DNA from: Icerya purchasi
Lineage: Eukaryota > Arthropoda > Insecta > Hemiptera > Monophlebidae
DNA: 64,000 nt
Assembly (NCBI GenBank): GCA_039619475.1
Contig: CM077116.1
Span: 103,399,164-103,463,163 of the forward strand
Reading direction: 5' to 3'
Below are positions 57,527 to 64,000 of this stretch, in pieces. The notes under the pieces were generated by a model. That model saw only the letters and a list, made by a program, of their open reading frames with translations, was not told where the DNA came from and searched no databases. Position 1 is the first letter of the stretch, and every line of letters begins with the position of its first letter. A program made the translations under genes and the position numbers.

Positions 57527-58447
57527 GCCTTCTTTTGTCCTTCCTTGAATTATTCTGAAACCTTCAAACTTCCTTCCTTCTGTTCAGTTATCTATGCTGA
57601 GTTTACTGCTATCCTGCGTGCCGTCCTTTTTGTTGCTTCTTCCCTAGTTTCGCTTGAAGTACTGATTATATCAGATTCATACAGTGTTCTTCAAGCCGCC
57701 ATCTCCTCTTCTTTTCCTTCTTCCTCTATTGATTACGTAATCCTTTTCATACGCTCCCTTATCCATAACATTTTCCTTTCTTACTCCGTCCAAATTGACC
57801 TACTGTGGATTCCTTGGCACTCTGGAATCGAAGGTAACGACTCGGCCGATACAATAGCTCGTTCATTCTCTTCTACCGGTGAATTTCTCGGGGTTTTTTC
57901 GTCTCACAATATTAATCTCCTCTCCACTTCAGCTCATTCCAAACTATGGTTAACCTGGTATTCCTCCTCATTCTCAAATCCGGATTCCTTTTACCTCTTT
58001 ATCTAGCCTAATCTACCGTCTTATCCTTGGTTTTCCAATTTTCCCTCCATGCGACATTCAACTCTTTCTGAAATCTGTCGCCTACGCTTTGGACACAGTT
58101 TATTCCCTGTTTCCTTATTTCGGTTCTCTCTAGTCCCCTCTCCTCTCTGTCTCCTACACCTTTCCTCTCACAACTTTATGGGTGACGCTAATCACCTTTT
58201 GTTTGGGTGCACCTCTATCGCTTCTGAACGTGCTTCCTTTTACTCTTATCTTCTGTCAATTGGTCTTCCAACTCCGTATTGTGCATCTTTTGTTCTCTCC
58301 TTGCCAGCACCCTCGGTCATTCCAGCACTTGAGTCTTTCCTATCCTCCATATCTGATCGCATAAACATCTGATTCCGCTTCTCATCCTTTTCCCTTTTCT
58401 TGGGTCAATGTTTTTTTGACAAACTCAACTTAAAAAAAAAAAAAAAA
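57527..58447 (+). pseudogene. RNase H LINE copy I, 5'-truncated
   Basis: Begins inside RNase H (LNYSETFKLPSFCSVIYAEF) with the catalytic Glu, then LIISDSYSVLQAA and IDLLWIPWHSGIEGNDSADTIARS. The open frame ends at 58004; the C-terminal frame resumes at 58049 with MRHSTLSEICRLRFGHS, NFMGDANHLLFGCTS (Cys of the ECP box kept, Glu replaced by Gly) and ISDRINI with stop. It has a family-type 3' UTR and an A-run (58431-58447). Confidence 0.8.
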
Positions 58448-58917
58448 TTCTTTTTATTTACACTGCTTACACTATCCTAGTTCTACTTTGATGAGAAGCA
58501 GCTAGATCTATACGGGTCATGAAGCTAATGATATTATCACACAAGTTCTATCATTTAAATCCTTTAAACATAATTTTAATTTATATTCCGTTCTTTTGCT
58601 GTTCAAACGGGTTTCAGCGTTTATTTTACTCTGGATTCGTTCTGGCCAGTTTTCTGGTCCTAATTAGGCATATTTTGGTAAATATTGAAACGGTTGCGGC
58701 CATGTTTGTATGATATTTTTATATAGTGAAAGAGGTGATATTAATTTCATTCGGATAGCTTGATAGATGGTTGGCGAGCAGATCCCGCCCTTACTGTTTC
58801 ATTATTTCTTTCTATTCTTAAATATTTTATTAAAAAAGTAAATAAATAAAAAATACTTTAGTTTGTGACTTTACTAATTTGATAGTGGCCAAATAATTTG
58901 CTTTCGGGCCAAAAAAA
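58448..58917 (+). repeat. Relative of the A-tailed element
   Basis: Non-coding. It shares diverged segments with 51204-52168 (GGATTCGTTCTGGCCAGTTTTC, GGTTGCGGCCATG) and ends GCTTTCGGGCC followed by an A-run at 58911-58918. Boundaries are uncertain. Confidence 0.45.
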
Positions 58918-60146
58918 ATAACATTTACGGAGGTATTTTGGAACAATCTCTTTCCTCTCTGAACCTTTCTATTACCCCTTTAAAATCTTCTTGTATTGTC
59001 TTTTCTCTTCGTCCTTTTAATCCCGCTTTAGTCTTTGTATCCTTAAACTCCAATCTGATCCCTCGTAGGGAATGTTTCTGCTATCTCGGTGTATTCCTCA
59101 ACAGTCGTCTGTCCTTTTATGAACATATTAATTTCCTTTCCTCTTCTGCCCTTAAAAGACTAAACCTACTGAAAGCTCTTTCCCCAACAAAATGGGAAGG
59201 CGATCCTTTTCTCCTTATTTTCTTGTACAATTCGATTATCCGTTCCAAATTTGACTACTTTTCCTTTATCTATGGCTCTGCCTCTAAATCACTTCTTTCC
59301 AAGCTGGATATAATTCAGAATTCTTGTATTCGTCTTTGCCTTGGTGTTCTTAGATCTTCTCGAGTACCAGCAGTTCTCGCTGAGTCTAACTCGCCTCCCC
59401 TTTTCATTCGCAGACGCTATTTAGGTTATCGTTTCTTGTGTAAACGCTTACCGTTATCATCCTCCAAACTTATTCCTTCATATCTTTCTATTCTGCAAAA
59501 CTGGCGTTTTACTCCCAAGAAAATTCCTATTCTAGCCCACATTGCTTTGCGGCTAAATTCCTTTTTATCCTGCACAATTTCTTATAACAATCTCCCTTAC
59601 TTTTCTTTCAATTTTGCAGATCTCTCCAATCCTCCCAATGTATTCTACTTTCCTTTTTCCTCCAAATCCCTTTCCTATCCAACAGTTATACAGGAATTTC
59701 ATAGTTATATCGAGTCCCGTTTTCCTTCCTATATTGCTATTTTTACGGATGGTTCGAAGGGGCCTAATGGAGTTGGAGCTTCTTTCATCATTCCGAGCAT
59801 TAATTTCTCTGAATCTTTTCGTTTCCCTTCCTTTTGTACTATCTTTACGGCCGATTTAATGGCCATTTTACGCTCCATAATCCATATTTCCTCACATCGT
59901 TCTTCTTCTAAATTTTTAATTATCTCCGACTCCATGTGTGCTCTTAAAGCTATTTCTTCTCATTTCCCCTCTCACTCCTCTGACCTTTTCATCCTCCGTA
60001 TTCGTTCTCTCATTCACACTCTTTTCTCACTTCACGATATCCGCATTGAAATGCTCTGGGTCCCCAGTCGTATGGGGATAGATGGTAACGAAATGGCAGA
60101 TTCCTTGGCTCAGATTGCTGTATCCTCCCGCTTTTTTTTTCTCTAA
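58918..60146 (+). pseudogene. RNase H LINE copy H, RT thumb to RNase H
   Basis: 5'-truncated just after the FADD box. An open frame of 402 codons: LEQSLSSLNLSITPLKSSC, CFCYLGVFLNSRLSFYEHI, KRLNLLKALSPTKWEGDP and IIRSKFDYFSFIYGSASKSLL form the thumb and connection. RNase H starts near residue 272: AIFTDGSKGPNGVGASFI, TADLMAILRSI (the usual Glu is Asp), LIISDSMCALKAI and LWVPSRMGIDGNEMADSLAQ (the usual His of PSH is Arg). Two conserved RNase H residues are thus changed. The frame ends at an expanded T-run (60133-60140). Confidence 0.8.
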
Positions 60147-60701
60147 AATTCCCGTTTCTAATTTACTCCCATTGTGCAAAAAGTTTCATGTTAGATTTTG
60201 ATCAGATTTTTACGTTTCCTCCTTTTCTAATCATCCTTCCTTTTATTTTTCTATCCAACCTAATCTTCCCACGCGGCCTTGGTTTTACGATTTTCCTTCG
60301 CTTCACCGCTCCGTTATTGTCCCTATTATCCGTTTACGTTTGAATCATACTCTTCTTCCTTCCTCACGTTTTCGTTTTCATCTCGCTCTTTCCCCTTATT
60401 GCCCTCTTCACCCTGACGACGAAGCCGTCTGTGATCCTGACCATATCCTCTTTGAATGTCCATCCCTCGTGAACGAACGCACCTCTTTGTATTCCAATCT
60501 GCTGTCACTCAAACTCCCTACTCCTTATTGTGCCTCGTATATCTTATCGTTTCCGTCGATCTCAGTTGTTCCTATCCTCAGTTCCTTTATCTTATCAATA
60601 GCTGACCGAATCTACATTTAACTGATCCTTCTCCTTCGTTTCGTTTCTGGGCGAAGATCCTTTGTTGACATGCCCGAAAGGGGTTATAAAAAAAAAAAAA
60701 A
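60147..60701 (+). pseudogene. LINE copy H C-terminal domain and tail
   Basis: The C-terminal frame (60340-60618) has MNHTLLPSSRFRFHLALSPY, CDPDHILFECPSLVNERTSLY, LPTPYCASYILSFPS and IADRIYI with stop. The 3' UTR CTGGGCGAAGATCCTTTGTTGACATGCCC and an A-tail (60689-60701) follow. It is the reference for the C-terminal region missing from LINE F. Confidence 0.8.
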
Positions 60702-61121
60702 TAAATAATTTTTGGTCGCAAGCGGCTTTATTGATTGAGCAACACTCACGCTCAGTAACGAAACTTGAACGGACTTCTTTCGCCTGACAGACTACACCTC
60801 TACTTATATCTTCTCACAGCTCGATCGTTCTAGGATTTATAATTTTCCATTTCTTCGCCATTCAGTGGTTCCGCTATTTGTCGTCTACGTACTGGACACC
60901 TTTTTACTTTCAAAATAATTTTATTATTTGTTTCAAAACCGCTGCATTTTTTTGAAGTGTAACGATATGTTATTATTTTTTTTTTTGTCTATCGTTTTTG
61001 GCTCATCAGTAGCACAAATTATGATTATTTATATTTTCAATATACGACAGTACGGTTTAAGCTGAGTTGTTAGATTCATTTAACGTTGTTACGTAATAGT
61101 ATGTTTTTTTTTCCTTTGCAG
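60702..61121 (+). other. End of P450 intron 1, with a LINE scrap and splice acceptor
   Basis: 60826-60910 encodes RIYNFPFLRHSVV and, after a shift, AICRLRTGHLFT, a scrap of the RNase H LINE C-terminal region. The intron ends in a polypyrimidine tract and CTTTGCAG (61114-61121). Confidence 0.7.
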
Positions 61122-61316
61122 AAATGACAATAGAACGTATGGCCGCACAGTTCTATATTTATATTCAAGCAGGATATGAAGCCATTCAAAACTGCTTAAT
61201 ATTTTGTATTTATGAATTAGCAAAAGACCAACAAATTCAACAAAAATTATTTGAAGAAATTTCCGATAATTACGAAGGAATAAACAATTTAAATTACCTA
61301 AATATGGTAATTGAAG
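61122..61316 (+). CDS. Cytochrome P450, exon 2 (I-helix and J-helix)
   Basis: Preceded by TTTCCTTTGCAG and followed by donor GTACTT. It starts in phase 1: the last G of exon 1 plus AA makes Glu, giving EMTIERMAAQFYIYIQAGYE, the I-helix region (compare the usual AAQ.F.F..AG.ET). ELAKDQQIQQKLFEEI is the J-helix region, and NLNYLNMVIEG matches the stretch before the K-helix, where clan 3 genes often have an intron (also phase 1 here). The I-helix has AGYEA where A-G-x-E/D-T is usual, so the oxygen-activating Thr is Ala. The K-helix E-x2-R and the heme Cys loop must lie beyond 64000 or be lost; I see no candidate in 61317-64000. Confidence 0.85.
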
Positions 61317-61364
61317 GTACTTGTAATTTTTTTCTTTATCGTTTATACACACGCAATTCCCAGG
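61317..61364 (+). other. Start of P450 intron 2
   Basis: Donor GTACTTGTAATTTTT, then LINE-derived sequence. Confidence 0.6.
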
Positions 61365-61548
61365 TTTTAATACCGGTAAAATCATGAATTGAGACCAGTT
61401 AAAATATATAACAGTTCTCAACAATAACTCGTTAAAAATTTTAACTAAAGTTTCATTTGCAATGTCACCTAAATTATTTAAAACCTCGTATGCGATACCA
61501 TCTAAAGCTATTAACGATGTTATCAATCCTTTGCTTCATCTTAACTAT
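61365..61548 (-). pseudogene. LINE RT scrap (minus strand)
   Basis: The minus strand gives SLIALDGIAYEVLNNLGDIAN and YFNWSQFMILPVLKPGN, which match the PGxDGI..x.L and W....+.PI.KPGK motifs at the start of RT in I/R1/Jockey elements. It is interrupted on its 5' side by the hairpin at 61549 and seems to continue at 61664-61850. Confidence 0.65.
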
Positions 61549-61663
61549 TTAATTTATATAAAAAGGAACCAGTAATGAACACGAATATATTAAATAATAT
61601 AATATTAAAATATTATTTAATACATTTGTGTTCGTTATTGGTTCTTTTTTATATAAATTAAAT
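61549..61663. mobile_element. 115-bp hairpin element
   Basis: An almost perfect palindrome: TTTAATTTATATAAAAAGGA at the left is complementary to the right edge TTCTTTTTTATATAAATTAAA. Its centre is near 61606. It separates two pieces of one LINE scrap, so it is probably a small MITE. Confidence 0.65.
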
Positions 61664-61850
61664 ACATACTAAACTCGGGAAAGAGTACTTTTTCTTGTTT
61701 TTTAGAGGTAAGAACGCTTCCTTCACCGATAGACTAGTTGGAAAGTGGGTCCGTTGACCATTGCTTTGGTAGCCTATTTTCACTGTTTCTATCAAATCAG
61801 GAACATAAGTAGGACAAACTGCATTAGTGAATTCATCCAACTATAATTTT
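61664..61850 (-). pseudogene. LINE linker scrap (minus strand)
   Basis: Minus-strand reading: FTNAVCPTYVPDLIETV and QRTHFPTSLSVKEAFLPL, similar to LINE B SIAPLYVPSLEEI and THVLSSEFNINELRSSL. With 61365-61548 it forms a single 5'- and 3'-truncated LINE piece. Confidence 0.55.
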
Positions 61851-62113
61851 TAAAGGAGGATGAATTTTTTTTGTTGTTTTTTTTAAACGCCTAGCTAAAT
61901 GCCAAATTTCTTTCAGAGGTGTATTATAATTGAATAGTAGAACTCCTTTCAAGAAGCCCTTTCCGTTCCTTTTTTTTTTTTTTTTTTTTTTCATTGTACC
62001 GACAGCAGTCTACCATAAACAATGGTGATATAAGAATATAAGGAAAGGGGGGAAAAGTTGGGGAAAAGTTGGGGAAAAGTGGAATGAATAGAAAAGGAAA
62101 AGGAAACGAATAT
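61851..62113. other. Low-complexity intron or intergenic DNA
   Basis: T-run at 61970-61991 and a short GGGGAAAAGTT tandem repeat at 62047-62082. Nothing else. Confidence 0.5.
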
Positions 62114-63073
62114 TGTAACGGTTCTAGACGTTAACTTGGTAGTCAGGGATGCCAACCACGAGGTTTTACGCTCGTGGATTTGATTTGTTTAGATTTTATT
62201 TAAGCTTATCAGAGAATGTTTTACTTTTTCTTTATATGATTACGAACGGAAAACTATTTAATTGAAATTACTGAAAAATATATTAAGCAAAACTCACACC
62301 TATCTTTCGGGACCGGTCGACCGCTGAAAAAACAATATTTAGTCCGAAAATAGCGCAATTATAAATACACAACAATATATATGTAAAGTGAATATGAATG
62401 ATACGTATCACTGTTGTCGGTGATCCTGGATCTATTGATGGCGATTCGGCGGCCGGTTGCGTTGCAGAAATCGGAATCGGTCGAGGAAGATTTATCGAAC
62501 ACTTTCGTTGAGGGCCAGATGCATATCCGAATCCAAACTTTGCCGAACAGCAAGAATCACTACTCGCGTCACTTCGATATTTACAATAAATTTAACGAAT
62601 GTCGAACGTAGTAACAAGACGGCGACTTTTCCACGAGAAATCAAAACGGAAGTATTTCTACAAAATTAAAGACCGGAGCCTCCTCTACCGGTAAAACGGG
62701 ACTTGACTCACTGACTTGGCCGACGATCAAACTGAGGCTGACTGCTCGAAGGTAAAACTGAGACCGCTTGCTCGACTGTCAAAACTGAGACTCTATCAGG
62801 CTGCCACTGCCTTTTTCGCTAAAATCTTCATCTCGCCTTTTTTTTTAAATTATCGAACGCCTACTCGACCGTGACCGCTGGATTTTGCCGAATCAGGTAG
62901 ATCCTTTTTGTTTCCAGCAGGATGCTGATTGGCTGGTCCCACCGACAACAGTTCCATGCACGCGCACACTCGCACCCGCACCACACATTCCAAATTATTT
63001 TTATTTTTATTTATTTTTTGTTTATTATTATTTTTATACAAATATATATGACTAATGTAATGGACACATTACA
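62114..63073. mobile_element. Candidate 960-bp solo LTR
   Basis: Begins TGTAACGG and ends ACATTACA, giving the TG...CA ends and a 5-bp inverted repeat TGTAA/TTACA, flanked by ATAT on both sides (62110-62113, 63074-63077). The interior is GC-richer than its surroundings. The open frames inside (for example 62414-62608) have no domain. No second LTR, gag or pol is visible. Short flanking duplications can arise by chance in AT-rich DNA. Confidence 0.5.
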
Positions 63074-63257
63074 ATATTAACCTGACAGTTCCAACGAAAT
63101 GCCCGATTCAGGTCTTAAGAAGAAAATTGTTTATTTATCCTTTATTTATTTATTTATTTTTTTTTTTATTTTTTTTTTTTTTTTATTTTATTAATTTATT
63201 TATTTTCACACTACATAACGATTATGCGTAGTGTCTCCGAGAGCAATATAATAGCGC
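63074..63257 (-). other. 3' UTR and tail of the Jockey-type LINE
   Basis: Read on the minus strand, ORF2 is followed by about 50 bp and then a TAAA/A-rich tail (63137-63207), the 3' end of the element. Confidence 0.6.
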
Positions 63258-64000
63258 TTAAGTTATCGGAAGTGCATCCCGGCACCTCTTTTTCCTTTTC
63301 AGTCGCCGGCTGGATCTGGCTGGAAGATCAATAGTGAACATTCGGTATATAAGTGGATTCGAGCTAAACTCAAGTTTCTCAAAGAACTTTTTGTACTGTT
63401 CCGCATAAACATCCTTCACGTATGGAACATTCAAGTCCGCATGCAATGTGTCGTTGGATACGAAATAAGGCGCAGATACCATTGTACAGAGAATCTTGGA
63501 CTGCTGTTGCTGTATCCTAAGGAGGTTGCTTCGACATGTTGTTCCATATAGCTCTAATCCATATCTCCATATTGGAGCGATAACCGATAAATATACATTC
63601 CGCTTTACGGCCAGGTTTTGAACTGATCTTCGTCCTAGCAGTGGCCATAGCAACCTAGCCCTAATTATTATAGATTTTCTTGTATTTTCCACGTGATCAC
63701 GCCACGTTAATCGTCTATCCATATGCATTCCAAGATAGCGCACGGAGTCTACTTTTAGAATTTGCGAGTTCTCAAATTTCAAGTGTGAACATCTTACTCG
63801 TCTGTTTGTGAATAAAATGTGACGACATTTAGTTGGGTTGAACGATATGCGCCAGAGGCATGCCCATTTCTCTAGCCTATTCAGTTGATTTTGAACAGCA
63901 GCGTTTGCATACGTAACATTTGTATTAGATGCGAGTATCGCAATGTCATCAGCGAATGTAGCTAGTAACGTTAGATTAGAAATTGGTACGTCCGCGGTAT
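63258..64000 (-). CDS. Jockey-type LINE ORF2, C-terminal part (runs off the window)
   Basis: Open on the minus strand from the window edge to the TAA at 63258-63260, about 247 codons with no disruption. It starts within RT: LLATFADDIAILAS carries both catalytic Asp, NRLEKWACLWRISFNPTKC follows, then the thumb VRYLGMHMDRRLTWRDHV and KRNVYLSVIAPIWRYGLELYG, and the typical Jockey ending IQQQQSKILCTMVSAPYFV and NDTLHADLNVPYVKDV. The last residues are Arg-rich. There is no RNase H. The absence of stops suggests a younger copy; the 5' part lies outside the window. Confidence 0.88.
   Translation of the reverse strand, partial: TADVPISNLTLLATFADDIAILASNTNVTYANAAVQNQLNRLEKWACLWRISFNPTKCRHILFTNRRVRCSHLKFENSQILKVDSVRYLGMHMDRRLTWRDHVENTRKSIIIRARLLWPLLGRRSVQNLAVKRNVYLSVIAPIWRYGLELYGTTCRSNLLRIQQQQSKILCTMVSAPYFVSNDTLHADLNVPYVKDVYAEQYKKFFEKLEFSSNPLIYRMFTIDLPARSSRRLKRKKRCRDALPIT

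Noticed and set aside
62414..62669. Overlapping open frames in GC-richer DNA that might be a host exon
   Set aside because: Lies within the candidate LTR, lacks a clear acceptor/donor pair and shows no domain; kept only as an alternative to the LTR reading.

Overview
The window is AT-rich, intron- and repeat-dominated nuclear DNA of an animal, most likely an insect. It contains a cytochrome P450 with a CYP6-like (clan 3) layout split by a very long intron, R1-, I- and Jockey-type non-LTR retrotransposons, a Penelope-like element, hAT-type MITEs and no bacterial gene organisation. No rRNA gene, canonical tRNA gene or CRISPR array was seen. I cannot name the species; a hemipteran-like genome is only a guess.

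Layout. 1-4.2 kb: a foldback-like element with tandem-repeat arms. 4.2-19.3 kb: a nested stack. An RNase H-encoding LINE (copy C) is split by a 476-bp MITE with an 8-bp target duplication and by an R1-like LINE (copy A, 5069-17852, about 14-bp target duplication). Copy A is itself split by a second RNase H LINE (copy B, about 6046-9113) and by a 4.7-kb member of the tandem-repeat element family (9483-14201). 19.3-35 kb: mostly non-coding AT-rich DNA with microsatellites, a 277-bp tandem dimer, MITEs, long inverted repeats and LINE remnants on both strands. 35.8-42.8 kb: RNase H LINE copy E, split by a nearly intact CR1/Jockey-like LINE (copy D) with an ORF1 and an ORF2 broken by one frameshift.

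43.9-61.3 kb: the only host gene seen, a divergent P450. Exon 1 (43916-44777) and exon 2 (61122-61316) join in phase 1 across a 16.3-kb intron that is mostly transposable elements: LINE F (minus), LINE G (plus), LINE I and LINE H. LINE G carries a palindromic element, an A-tailed element that holds a hAT MITE, and a Penelope-like inverted dimer with a 13-bp target duplication. The Penelope dimer holds a tRNA-headed SINE with its own 13-bp duplication and has a hammerhead-like motif in each arm. Later P450 exons (K-helix, heme loop) are not in the window.

61.4-64 kb: a broken LINE scrap split by a hairpin, a candidate 960-bp solo LTR, and the C-terminal part of a Jockey-type ORF2 running off the window end on the minus strand.

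The mobile elements do not form a pathway with the P450; they record successive insertions, and target duplications give their order. The observations most worth checking are the P450 (large intron, missing oxygen-activating Thr and proline hinge), the Penelope dimer with hammerhead-like motifs and nested SINE, the arm-repeat element family, and two LINE copies sharing the same disabling mutations.
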